Source: an uncultured beta proteobacterium (GTDB taxonomy: Bacteria; Pseudomonadota; Gammaproteobacteria; Burkholderiales; Burkholderiaceae). From it: a stretch of DNA of 14,517 nucleotides. A program made the position numbers and the translations under genes. The DNA lies in the NCBI GenBank assembly GCA_903909925.1, contig CAIVXR010000213.1, positions 1 to 14,517 of the forward strand. The letters are read 5' to 3'. The stretch's first letter is position 1; the number at the start of each line of letters is the position of its first letter. Below, piece by piece: positions 6,633-14,497 of this stretch. The notes below the pieces were generated by a model. The model was not told the origin of the DNA. It searched no databases and was given only the letters and a program-made list of their open reading frames with translations.

Positions 6633-7301
6633 ATGAAACCTATCATCAAAATTGACTTCGTCTCTGATATTGGCTGCCCATGGTGCGCGGTTGGTCTTGG
6701 AACTCTAGAACAAGCAATGGAAGCTCTCAAAGACCAGGCGGACTTCGAAATTCATTTTGAGCCATTTGAGCTAAATCCCCAAATGCGGATCGGCGGGGAA
6801 AATGCCATTGAATATCTTGGTAAAAAATATGGGCTTTCTGAACAACAGGTTAAAGCCAATCAAGTCCAAATTCGGGAGCGCGCTGCAGCCGTAGGTTTTG
6901 ATTTTCATCCTGAGGGTCGCAAAAAGGTATACAACACGTTTGATGCCCATCGTCTGCTTTACTGGGCTGGGCATGAGTATGGCCCCGCTAGTCAGCTCAA
7001 GTTAAAAAGAGAGCTCTTTCGCACTTACTTTTGTCTTGGGGCCGATTTTGATGAACGTAGTCACTTATTAGATGCGGTACAAAGAGCCCACTTGGATCAA
7101 GGCCAAGCAGGTAAAGTTTTAGAAGAGGGACTCTATGCTCAAGAGGTGAGGGCACAAGAAAGCTTCTATCAAGATCAGGGCATCAATGCAGTGCCAGCCC
7201 TGATTTTAAATGGCAAGTATTTAATGAAAGGTGCACAACCCTTGGAGATTCTTGAAGCCTCTTTAAAAGAGGTGATCGAGGAATCCTCTAAAGTCACATA
7301 A
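6633..7301 (+). CDS. DsbA family oxidoreductase, FrnE-like
   Basis: The protein, about 222 residues, has a thioredoxin fold with a helical insertion. The redox motif CPWC lies near the N-terminus (residues 15-18 from the chosen start), within DIGCPWCAVGLGTLE. The cis-proline loop is represented by INAVPALILNGKYLMKGAQP near the C-terminus. This layout is typical of FrnE-like members of the DsbA family, which are cytoplasmic and act as thiol-disulfide oxidoreductases or in oxidative stress; the related 2-hydroxychromene-2-carboxylate isomerases lack the CxxC. There is no signal peptide, so a cytoplasmic site is expected. I chose ATG at 6633; GTG at 6627 is an in-frame alternative two codons earlier, and neither has a clear ribosome binding site. 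The dehydrogenase gene follows after 48 bases and may be co-transcribed. Confidence 0.9.
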   Translation: MKPIIKIDFVSDIGCPWCAVGLGTLEQAMEALKDQADFEIHFEPFELNPQMRIGGENAIEYLGKKYGLSEQQVKANQVQIRERAAAVGFDFHPEGRKKVYNTFDAHRLLYWAGHEYGPASQLKLKRELFRTYFCLGADFDERSHLLDAVQRAHLDQGQAGKVLEEGLYAQEVRAQESFYQDQGINAVPALILNGKYLMKGAQPLEILEASLKEVIEESSKVT

Positions 7302-7349
7302 AATTCATGCAACGAGATTGTCAATATTCCAATTCATACAAGGAAAGAA

Positions 7350-8336
7350 ATGAGCAATAAGCCTAAAGTTTTAGTAGCAAGAGCAATATTTCCAGATTTA
7401 CTAGCCAAGCTGGAGGAGTCCTTTGAGGTTCGCTCTAATCAGGCCGATCAAGTCTTTACTCCTGAAGAATTGCAAAAAGAGCTTTCAAGTGTGGACGGTG
7501 CATTAGTCACTGGTAGCGAGCGTATTGATGCGAGTGCTTTAGCTCATGCAAAAAATTTAAAGATAGCGGCCAATATTTCAGTGGGCTATAACAATTTTGA
7601 TGTCCCTGCCATGACTGCCGCAGGTGTAATGGCTAGTAATACGCCGGACGTATTAACCGATAGCACTGCTGATTTTGGTTTTGCATTAGTGATGGCAACA
7701 GCAAGACGGATTACCGAATCCGAGCGCTGGATCAGAGATGGCCAGTGGGACAAGTGGTCTATTGTGAGTAACCCTCTAGGTATGGATTTACATCACAGTA
7801 CGCTAGGCATTATTGGAATGGGCCGCATTGGTCAGGGGATCGCAAAGCGTGCCCTTGGTTTTGGGATGAATGTGATTTATCACAATCGCAGTCGGCTACC
7901 TGAAGCTGATGAGAAAGCCTGCGCTGCAAAGTATGTTTCTAAAGAAGAATTACTGCGTACGGCTGATCACGTCATCTTGGTATTGCCCTATACAGCAGAG
8001 AGTCATCACACCATTGCTGCAAAAGAAATTGCCCTAATGAAACCGACTGCAACCCTGGTAAATATTGCTCGTGGTGGTATTGTCGATGATGCAGCTTTAG
8101 CCCAAGCACTCAAGGAGAAAAAAATCTTTGCAGCAGGCCTAGATGTATTTGAGGGTGAGCCTAAAGTGCATCCCGAGTTACTCAAGTTAAGTAATGTAGT
8201 CTTGGCTCCGCACATTGCAAGCGGAACAGAAAAGACCCGTAGGGCAATGGTGGATTTAGCAGTAGAAAATTTACGCGCTGCACTGGCTGGCAAGAAACCA
8301 CCGAGCTTAATTAATACCGAAGCATTTAAAGGCTAG
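7350..8336 (+). CDS. D-isomer-specific 2-hydroxyacid dehydrogenase (glyoxylate/hydroxypyruvate reductase, GhrB-like)
   Basis: This 328-residue enzyme has the full family architecture. The dinucleotide motif GMGRIG is at residues 156-161, and the catalytic triad is Arg241 (NIARGG), Glu270 (DVFEGEP) and His288 (APHIASG). The segment HNRSR (178-182) after the second beta strand carries arginines that suit the 2'-phosphate of NADPH. SVGYNNFD (77-84) is the usual substrate loop of glyoxylate/hydroxypyruvate and 2-ketogluconate reductases. It would reduce glyoxylate, hydroxypyruvate or a related 2-oxoacid in the cytoplasm. The ATG at 7350 is preceded by AAGGAAAG. A terminator follows 33 bases after the stop. 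Exact substrate preference cannot be set by sequence alone; gluconate 2-dehydrogenase-type activity is an alternative. Confidence 0.92.
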   Translation: MSNKPKVLVARAIFPDLLAKLEESFEVRSNQADQVFTPEELQKELSSVDGALVTGSERIDASALAHAKNLKIAANISVGYNNFDVPAMTAAGVMASNTPDVLTDSTADFGFALVMATARRITESERWIRDGQWDKWSIVSNPLGMDLHHSTLGIIGMGRIGQGIAKRALGFGMNVIYHNRSRLPEADEKACAAKYVSKEELLRTADHVILVLPYTAESHHTIAAKEIALMKPTATLVNIARGGIVDDAALAQALKEKKIFAAGLDVFEGEPKVHPELLKLSNVVLAPHIASGTEKTRRAMVDLAVENLRAALAGKKPPSLINTEAFKG

Positions 8337-8369
8337 TACAAATAAGACTCAAGTACGTGTAGTGGTAAG

Positions 8370-8398
8370 AATAAAGCCGAGCAATGCTCGGCTTTATT
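8370..8398. terminator. Bidirectional intrinsic terminator
   Basis: A perfect 13-bp stem pairs 8370-8382 with 8386-8398 around the loop AAT. The GC-rich core GCCGAGC is flanked by AATAAA on one side and TTTATT on the other, giving T-rich ends in both directions. It separates the plus-strand dehydrogenase gene (ends 8336) from the minus-strand membrane-protein gene (ends 8424). Confidence 0.88.
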
Positions 8399-8423
8399 AA
8401 TTGATACATGCCGAATTTATTGC

Positions 8424-8717
8424 TTACTCGGCTTCAATCTCTTCTGGTAATTCGCGCAGCGCTAATTCGATTCCACCAAATTTGCCAGCAACCCAGTTAT
8501 AAACCTTGCAGGCAATCCACAATAATCCAAAGCCTAATAAGGCATTAAGAATAAGAGCAGACAACACTGTAAATCCGGGAATAGCGCCATCGCGAATGAA
8601 GGCAACGAAGAGCGCCAATAAGACGATTGGAACGGAAAAGCACAGATAAACCAAAACGAGCGTTTTGGCGGTATGCATCGGGTCTAGGAAGACAAGTTCT
8701 TTTTTACTAAGTTTCAT
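8424..8717 (-). CDS. Small predicted membrane protein, function unknown
   Basis: This 97-residue protein has two predicted membrane helices, near residues 17-41 and 51-73. The N-terminus is short and charged (KLSKKELVFLDPMHTAK), and an acidic C-terminal tail follows (ELALRELPEEIEAE). The segment YNWVAGKFGGIELALRE faintly recalls the end of DUF3566 proteins, but I cannot confirm that. It starts 12 bases after the moeA stop and ends before a bidirectional terminator, so it is probably the last gene of the rne/moa operon or its moa part. The ribosome binding site is weak, which fits translation following moeA. Position alone does not prove a role in molybdenum-cofactor synthesis. Confidence 0.82.
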   Translation of the reverse strand: MKLSKKELVFLDPMHTAKTLVLVYLCFSVPIVLLALFVAFIRDGAIPGFTVLSALILNALLGFGLLWIACKVYNWVAGKFGGIELALRELPEEIEAE

Positions 8718-8729
8718 GATGACGCAATC

Positions 8730-10046
8730 TTAAAGCAGTCCATCAAAAAGCGCTACATCTACCCAGTCGCCAGCAGAAATATTTCCTTGATCGTGTCCTA
8801 GGATCACAAAGCAATTTGCCTCACTCATGGAGCGCAAAATTCCTGCACCTTGGCTACCGGTCAACTTGACGCTTGGGCGCCCATCAGCATTTCGCCCGAA
8901 GATAGCGCGCTGAAACTCGGTACGGCCGGGTTTTTTTCGTATCGGCGCCTCACAGATTGCTTGAGTAATTGGTGGCTCGGTCTGATTGGCGCCATTGAGT
9001 TGCAAGAGTGCACTTCTCACAAATTGATAAAAAGTCACCATTACTGCGACTGGATTGCCAGGTAGGCCAAAGAATAAGGTTTTACGTGCAGGTGATTCGC
9101 CTGCTACGGGTTTGAGAATTCCAAAGGCCATTGGTCGGCCTGGACGCATTGCAATTTTCCAGAAACCGACATCTCCTAGCTCTTGCATGATCTGCTTGGT
9201 GAAGTCTGCTTCGCCAACAGAAACTCCGCCAGAAGAGATGAGAACATCTGCTTTTGTAGCTGCATCAAGAAACGCTTGTTTAAGTGATGCTGGATCATCA
9301 CGCACAATACCGCAATCAATAATGTCGAGGTTGAGGCGATTCAGTAAACCAGTCAGGCTATAGCGATTGCTGTCATAAATACTGCCAGCACTCAGGGTTT
9401 GATCTAAGGATCGCAACTCATTCCCAGAAGACAGAATTGCTACCTTGATTTTGCGCTTTACTTTAAGCGTAGCAATACCAAGTGATGCCGCTAAACCTAA
9501 ATCTGAAGGACGTAGTAAACGACCAGAGCTAATTGCGGGTTTGCCTTGTTGGAGATCTTCGCCACGCAAGCGACGATTCTCACCAGGCTTTAATTGGTTT
9601 TCTTGAAACTCAATCTGGGTTTCTGTTTGAGTGCTCGTGAACTCTTGTGGAATCACGGTATCGCAACCAATCGGCATTACCGCACCCGTCATGATCTTGA
9701 GGCACTCCCCAGGATTGATTTTGCCTACATAAGGTTTGCCAGCATAGGCAGTTCCTACAATTTTTAGGGAGATGGTGGCATCGCTAGCACCGAGGCACTC
9801 ACCATTAAAAGCATAGCCATCCATTGCTGAGTTATCAGCTGCAGGAACATCAATCGGTGAGAGTAAGTCTTCTGCCAGAATGCGATTGATTGCTTGATCC
9901 AAAGAAACAGTTTCGATGTGAGTTACATCGCCTATCGCTTGCGACTCTTCAATCAGTTCCTTAACCAATTGAGAGATAGCTTTACGCGCTTCATCGACAT
10001 GGAGTGATGAGGTGAGAAGAATCGGGCTATTGGGCGAGCACTTCAT
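8730..10046 (-). CDS. moeA: Molybdopterin molybdenumtransferase MoeA
   Basis: MoeA inserts molybdate into adenylylated molybdopterin, releasing AMP, the last general step of molybdenum-cofactor synthesis in the cytoplasm. The 438-residue protein shows DNSAMDGYAF at residues 71-80, MTGAVMPIGCDTVIPQE at 119-135, a GGVSVGEADFTK segment at 273-284 in the molybdopterin-binding domain, RPGRPMAFG at 301-309 and GLPGNPVAV at 327-335. All are family hallmarks, and length is normal or slightly long. The start ATG overlaps the mobA stop by four bases (ATGA at 10046-10043), and GAAGAGG upstream gives a ribosome binding site. The first about 15 residues are poorly typical, but no better start is evident. 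It is transcribed with moaA and mobA. Confidence 0.97.
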   Translation of the reverse strand: MKCSPNSPILLTSSLHVDEARKAISQLVKELIEESQAIGDVTHIETVSLDQAINRILAEDLLSPIDVPAADNSAMDGYAFNGECLGASDATISLKIVGTAYAGKPYVGKINPGECLKIMTGAVMPIGCDTVIPQEFTSTQTETQIEFQENQLKPGENRRLRGEDLQQGKPAISSGRLLRPSDLGLAASLGIATLKVKRKIKVAILSSGNELRSLDQTLSAGSIYDSNRYSLTGLLNRLNLDIIDCGIVRDDPASLKQAFLDAATKADVLISSGGVSVGEADFTKQIMQELGDVGFWKIAMRPGRPMAFGILKPVAGESPARKTLFFGLPGNPVAVMVTFYQFVRSALLQLNGANQTEPPITQAICEAPIRKKPGRTEFQRAIFGRNADGRPSVKLTGSQGAGILRSMSEANCFVILGHDQGNISAGDWVDVALFDGLL

Positions 10047-10648
10047 ATTGATGCCTCTTCTAGGCGTTTTAATTCTTCGGGAGTATTGATGTTGGCAAAC
10101 GCTTGCGTATCATCAAACACGACAGTACTAGTGTGTAATTCTTTGAACCAGCGATCAATTTTGAGATCGCCTTTCTTGATAAAGATTTCTAAAGGCTCCT
10201 TAAGATCAGCGCGCATTAAACAAAAAACGGGCTGCGCCCAGATCTTGTCATTAATCTCTTTGGTGGAGGCATATACCAGTTGAAAGTCACCACGAGTCAT
10301 TTCAGTTGCTAGCTTGATACCTAAATCTGCTGGGAGCAAAGGAGAATCGCAGGGCACAGTCAGTAAGTAGGGGCTTGTACATGCCTTGAGACCGGCAGAA
10401 AAGCCAGCCAGCGGCCCTGAAAAATCAGGCGTCTCATCCACGATGACGGGGTGGCCATAGGTAGCGTACTTCGTAATATTGCGATTGGCATTAATGAGGA
10501 TTGGACCAACTTGGTTCCCCAGTCTTTTGATAGCAGATTCAATTAAAGGTTTCCCAAGAAAAGGAATAAGTCCTTTATCAATGCCCCCCATGCGTTGGGC
10601 GCGACCGCCAGCTAAGATAAGACCGGTAATTTGAGCGGGGGAAATCAT
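10043..10648 (-). CDS. mobA: Molybdenum cofactor guanylyltransferase MobA
   Basis: MobA joins GMP from GTP to molybdopterin to give the guanine dinucleotide cofactor used by DMSO-reductase-family enzymes such as formate dehydrogenases and nitrate reductases. The 201-residue protein has the nucleotidyltransferase signature LAGGRAQRMGGIDK at residues 12-25, GPLAG at 79-83, VPCDSP at 98-103 with the probable metal-binding Asp101, and a C-terminal FANINTPEEL at 184-193. It shares one base with the moaA stop (TAATG arrangement at 10650-10646) and four with the moeA start, so the three genes are translationally coupled. Presence of MobA implies that this organism makes at least one bis-MGD enzyme, though none is in the window. 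Confidence 0.95.
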   Translation of the reverse strand: MISPAQITGLILAGGRAQRMGGIDKGLIPFLGKPLIESAIKRLGNQVGPILINANRNITKYATYGHPVIVDETPDFSGPLAGFSAGLKACTSPYLLTVPCDSPLLPADLGIKLATEMTRGDFQLVYASTKEINDKIWAQPVFCLMRADLKEPLEIFIKKGDLKIDRWFKELHTSTVVFDDTQAFANINTPEELKRLEEASI

Positions 10649-11784
10649 TAGCCGCCAATATAAGACATTTCGACTTTACGAGAACCAGTCGCTGGATTTG
10701 CAGTATGCGAGCCACGAATCTCAGAATAATGATCATCACGCGCTGACCAAGTATTCATGATCGCATTAGCAATCTCGAGATCACTCTTGCCTGAGCGTAA
10801 TAGACTCTTGAAATCAAATCCTTCATTGGCAAAAAGGCAGAGATACATTTGACCGTCAGTGGAAATGCGAGCGCGGGTACATTCATGGCAGAAGGTTTGG
10901 GTAACACTGGAGATCACGCCAATTTCGCCCGAACCATCAACATAGCGCCAGCGCTGAGCAACCTCGCCAGTGTAATTAGCTTCAATTGCTTGCAATGGAA
11001 AGACTGCATTGATTCTGGCGACTACTTCTTTGGAGGGCAGTACTTCTGCCATATTCCAACCATTGGAGCTACCGACATCCATGAATTCAATAAAGCGCAG
11101 AATCACGCCACTGCCTTTGAAATGCTTAGCCATCGATACGATCTCATGATCGTTAGTGCCTTTTTTCACCACCATATTTACTTTGATGTTTTCAAAGCCA
11201 GCTTCTTGCGCAGCAGCAATACCATCTAAAACATCAGCTACCGGAAAGTCGACATCATTCATCTTCTTAAAGATGTCATCGTCTAAACCATCTAAGCTAA
11301 TAGTGAGTCGTTGCAGACCAGCAGCCTTTAAGGCAGCAGCTTTCTTGCGCAGGATGCTGCCATTCGTTGTCAAAGTGAGATCCAGTGCTTTACCCTCTGG
11401 TGTTCGTACCTGCGCCAACATGCCAATGAGTACTTCTAAGTTCTTACGCAGAAGCGGTTCGCCACCAGTTAAGCGAATCTTCTCAACGCCTAAGGTGGAG
11501 AAGATGGTAGTTAAGCGAGTAATTTCTTCAAAGCTCAAAAGTTCTTTGTGTGAAAGATAGGGATAGTTTTGATCAAAGACTTCTTTGGGCATGCAGTAAG
11601 TGCAGCGGAAGTTACAACGATCAGTAACTGAAATGCGAAGGTCACGTAAGATGCGTCCACGTTTATCTTGGGTGTTTTGGTGAGGTGCAATCAGTTGGGT
11701 CCCAATAGACGGCGACAGGCCTTTGCCTTCATCAATGCGAATCGGAATGACCTTGGACGTTGCGGGGATTGCTTTTTCAACCAT
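10648..11784 (-). CDS. moaA: GTP 3',8-cyclase MoaA (radical SAM)
   Basis: MoaA converts GTP to 3',8-cyclo-7,8-dihydro-GTP, the first step of molybdopterin synthesis, using two [4Fe-4S] clusters. From the ATG at 11784 the protein is 378 residues. The radical-SAM motif CNFRCTYC carries Cys57, Cys61 and Cys64. The GGEP SAM-binding motif follows near residues 107-110. The C-terminal GTP-binding cluster is Cys299, Cys302 and Cys316 (CHEC, then 13 residues to CLF). The conserved terminal GG is present (SYIGG). The first about 45 residues precede the usual core and are variable. An in-frame TTG at 11829 would add 15 residues and has AAGGA close upstream, so the start is uncertain. A good promoter match overlaps this region. 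MoaA partner genes moaC, moaD and moaE are not here. Confidence 0.95.
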   Translation of the reverse strand: MVEKAIPATSKVIPIRIDEGKGLSPSIGTQLIAPHQNTQDKRGRILRDLRISVTDRCNFRCTYCMPKEVFDQNYPYLSHKELLSFEEITRLTTIFSTLGVEKIRLTGGEPLLRKNLEVLIGMLAQVRTPEGKALDLTLTTNGSILRKKAAALKAAGLQRLTISLDGLDDDIFKKMNDVDFPVADVLDGIAAAQEAGFENIKVNMVVKKGTNDHEIVSMAKHFKGSGVILRFIEFMDVGSSNGWNMAEVLPSKEVVARINAVFPLQAIEANYTGEVAQRWRYVDGSGEIGVISSVTQTFCHECTRARISTDGQMYLCLFANEGFDFKSLLRSGKSDLEIANAIMNTWSARDDHYSEIRGSHTANPATGSRKVEMSYIGG

Positions 11785-11791
11785 ATTCTGA

Positions 11792-11821
11792 ATTATGGCT
11801 TTGAAACGGTGTTTCTGCCAA
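11792..11821 (-). promoter_or_regulatory. Strong-looking sigma70 promoter directly before moaA
   Basis: On the minus strand TTGGCA (11821-11816) and CATAAT (11797-11792) are separated by 18 bases, each matching consensus at five of six positions. Transcription would begin about 11785, one base before the ATG at 11784, so the mRNA would be almost leaderless. This lies inside the extended open frame that would start at TTG 11829, which argues against that start if the promoter is active. Confidence 0.5.
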
Positions 11822-11878
11822 ACCGCCAAATATCCTTATGGGATAAATGACGGTCTGGAGAAAAAGCGTAAATCAGCG

Positions 11879-14497
11879 TTAAACCGTTTTTTCCTGGCCG
11901 CCAGTTTCAACTAAAACCATTGGCCCTTCTGGCAGGCTTGCTGCAGGCTTAGGTGTTCTGCCTAAGTTGCTTGGCTCAGGCTGAATCTGACCTTGTGCCT
12001 CTGCATGCTTAGAAGCATCAGTAGCAACCCAAATCATGCCGGCAGATTGCACTACGCTATGCAAAGGAGTTTCTTCAAGCGCTTGGAAGGCAACCTTTGG
12101 AAGCTCTGGTGCAGACTTAGAAATGACCTCAACAGAAGATGCTGTTGCAAGGTTTGCAACTACAGCAACTGGAGCGCTCGAAGCATCTTGAGCTGGACGA
12201 TTTGATTGACGTGGAGGGCGGGGTGCTCTCTCACTTCTTTCTTGTCTTTGCGCAACAGGTTTTGCATTACCAAAGCTATTGGCAAGATTTTGAATCGGCA
12301 TCGATGCAGAAGCACCAGCCATACCTACGGGAGGGCCTGTAAATGGACTTGCTGATACTGCAGGAGCATTAGCTGCATCACCTTCAGTGCGTTCACCGCG
12401 ATCATCGCGCTCATTTTTGCCACGACCACGACCACGACGGTTGCGACCACGACCACGACGCTCTTCGCCATCAGCACTCGGTGTTGCTTCACTACCAGTA
12501 GCAGCTTCGGTTGCAGGGGTTACTGCAGCTGGGTTTACTTGGCGCTCTGGTTTTGGACCATTTTGATTACGGTTACGGTTATTACGATTATTGCGGTTAC
12601 CGTTATTACCTTCAGTAGTGCCCTCAGCTGCATTTGCTACTGGACGTTCTACACGTTCACCATTGCGATCGTTACGCTCACCGCGACGATTACGACCACG
12701 ATTGCGATCACCGGCATTACCGTTCCGTCCTTGATTGCGACCGCGTGCATTATTTTCTACTGGCTTCTCTGCTGCTGCAGGTGAGGAAGAGAACAATCTC
12801 TTCACAAATCCGAATAAGCCACCAGAGCTCTCAACTTGTACTTTTTCAGTACGAGCTGGACGTGGTTGGCTGATTGGCGCAGGCTGCGTTGGGGTAATGC
12901 CCTTAACAGCTGCTTCAGGACGCACTTTCACATCAGCATCTTTACGACTAACTGTCGTGTCGGTCTCAAGTTCGCGAGCAGCTTCTTCAGCCATCACGTA
13001 ACTAGCCTTCTGATCATCAAGACGCGGATCGTCATGACGTAAACGCTCTAATTTGTAATGTGGTGTTTCTAAATGCTTGTTTGGAACCATCAAGACGTTC
13101 ACTTTGAAGCGCGTCTCAATCTTGATCACTTCAGCACGTTTTTCATTTAAGAGGAAAGCAGCCACTTCGACTGGTACCTGTGTATGAATCGCTGCTGTGT
13201 TTTCTTTCATTGCCTCTTCTTGGATGATGCGCAGAACTTGCAATGCAGAAGACTCGGTGTCACGAATGTGGCCGGTGCCGTTACAACGTGGGCAAGTCAC
13301 ATGGCTGCCTTCAGAAAGGGCAGGACGTAAGCGCTGGCGTGACATTTCCATCAGGCCAAATCGAGAGATCTTACCCATTTGAACGCGCGCACGGTCATGA
13401 CGCAGAGCGTCGCGCAGGCGATTCTCAACATCTTTCTGAGCCTTGCTCGATTCCATATCAATGAAGTCGATCACGATCAAGCCACCCAAGTCCCGCAAAC
13501 GGGCTTGACGGGCGATTTCATCGGCAGCTTCTAAGTTGGTACGAGTTGCCGTTTCTTCAATATCAGAACCACGGGTTGCGCGGGCAGAGTTCACGTCTAC
13601 AGAAACCAATGCTTCAGTATGGTCGATCACAATCGCGCCGCCAGATGGCAATGGCACAGTCCGTGAGTACGCAGTTTCAATTTGATGCTCAATTTGGAAA
13701 CGAGAGAACAAAGGCACATCATCTTGATAGCGCTTTACTCTTGGCAAGTTGTCCGGCATCACTACCGACATAAATGCTGCAGCTTGCTCATAGATGTCAT
13801 CAGTGTCGATCAGAATCTCACCGATATCAGGCTGGAAGTAATCGCGAATTGCGCGAATCACTAAACTAGACTCGAGGTAAATCAAGAGTGGTGCTGAATT
13901 ACCTTTAGCAGCATCATCAATCGCTTTCCATAACTGCATCAGGTAACTTAAGTCCCATTGCAGTTCGGTAGCGTCACGACCAATACCAGCAGTGCGAGCA
14001 ATGATGCTCATACCATCAGGTATATCTAATTGGGACATGGCATCGCGCAGTTCTTGACGGTCTTCACCCTCAATACGACGGGAAACACCACCTCCACGAG
14101 GATTATTTGGCATTAGTACTAAATAACGGCCAGCCAATGAGATAAAGGAAGTTAAAGCAGCGCCTTTTTGGCCACGCTCTTCTTTTTCTACTTGAACAAT
14201 GATTTCTTGACCTTCGCGCAAAGCATCCTTAATGGAAGCACTGCGAACGTCTATGCCTTCTTTGAAATAGGTTCTGGCAACTTCTTTGAATGGTAAAAAG
14301 CCATGACGCTCTTCACCGTAGTTGACAAAGCAAGCCTCGAGGGAAGGCTCAATGCGGGTAATAACACCTTTGTAAATATTGCCTTTGCGTTGTTCGCGAC
14401 CGGCAGCTTCGATATCAATATCGATGAGTTTTTGACCATCAACGATGGCAACTCGCAACTCTTCTTGTTGAGTTGCATTAAATAACATGCGTTTCAT
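11879..14497 (-). CDS. rne: Ribonuclease E
   Basis: Ribonuclease E is the main endonuclease for mRNA decay and rRNA/tRNA processing and organises the degradosome at the inner membrane. The 872-residue protein has an S1 RNA-binding domain near residues 36-120 (KGNIYKGVITRIEPSLEACF). Arg168 and Thr169 occupy the 5'-monophosphate sensor position. Catalytic Asp301 (VSVDVNSAR) and Asp344 (IVIDFIDM) are 43 residues apart as in E. coli. The zinc-link CPRC is Cys402/Cys405. After residue 500 the protein is disordered, with a short amphipathic segment GLFGFVKRLFS at 560-570 resembling the E. coli membrane-targeting helix, Arg/Gly/Asn-rich islands at about 584-617, 633-648 and 679-704, and a conserved-looking tail. 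The ATG at 14495-14497 has AGGAGAG upstream. It precedes moaA by about 94 bases on the same strand. Confidence 0.98.
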   Translation of the reverse strand: MKRMLFNATQQEELRVAIVDGQKLIDIDIEAAGREQRKGNIYKGVITRIEPSLEACFVNYGEERHGFLPFKEVARTYFKEGIDVRSASIKDALREGQEIIVQVEKEERGQKGAALTSFISLAGRYLVLMPNNPRGGGVSRRIEGEDRQELRDAMSQLDIPDGMSIIARTAGIGRDATELQWDLSYLMQLWKAIDDAAKGNSAPLLIYLESSLVIRAIRDYFQPDIGEILIDTDDIYEQAAAFMSVVMPDNLPRVKRYQDDVPLFSRFQIEHQIETAYSRTVPLPSGGAIVIDHTEALVSVDVNSARATRGSDIEETATRTNLEAADEIARQARLRDLGGLIVIDFIDMESSKAQKDVENRLRDALRHDRARVQMGKISRFGLMEMSRQRLRPALSEGSHVTCPRCNGTGHIRDTESSALQVLRIIQEEAMKENTAAIHTQVPVEVAAFLLNEKRAEVIKIETRFKVNVLMVPNKHLETPHYKLERLRHDDPRLDDQKASYVMAEEAARELETDTTVSRKDADVKVRPEAAVKGITPTQPAPISQPRPARTEKVQVESSGGLFGFVKRLFSSSPAAAEKPVENNARGRNQGRNGNAGDRNRGRNRRGERNDRNGERVERPVANAAEGTTEGNNGNRNNRNNRNRNQNGPKPERQVNPAAVTPATEAATGSEATPSADGEERRGRGRNRRGRGRGKNERDDRGERTEGDAANAPAVSASPFTGPPVGMAGASASMPIQNLANSFGNAKPVAQRQERSERAPRPPRQSNRPAQDASSAPVAVVANLATASSVEVISKSAPELPKVAFQALEETPLHSVVQSAGMIWVATDASKHAEAQGQIQPEPSNLGRTPKPAASLPEGPMVLVETGGQEKTV
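12424..12460. repeat. Short 21-base-period direct repeat inside rne
   Basis: The 16-base unit GACCACGACCACGACG occurs at 12424-12439 and again at 12445-12460, a 21-base (seven-codon) step that keeps the reading frame. On the coding strand it encodes the RGRGRNRRGRGR part of an arginine-rich RNA-binding island. Two copies and triplet periodicity suggest local expansion within a disordered region, not a mobile element. Confidence 0.75.

Noticed and set aside
10849..11560. Two overlapping plus-strand open frames opposite moaA
   Set aside because: They mirror the codon pattern of moaA, which has all catalytic motifs intact. Neither product resembles a protein family.
11831..11845. TATCC/GGATA hairpin between rne and moaA
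   Set aside because: Five weak pairs and only three T residues after it in the transcription direction; rne and moaA may still be partly co-transcribed.
12416..12745. Repetitive GC-rich stretch considered as a CRISPR-like or REP array
   Set aside because: Repeats are short, in frame with rne, lack spacers of regular length and encode the disordered Arg/Gly/Asn region.
12539..12873. Thr/Ile-rich hydrophobic plus-strand frames opposite the rne tail
   Set aside because: They are the complement of Asn/Arg/Gly-rich repeat codons of rne and only appear membrane-like for that reason.
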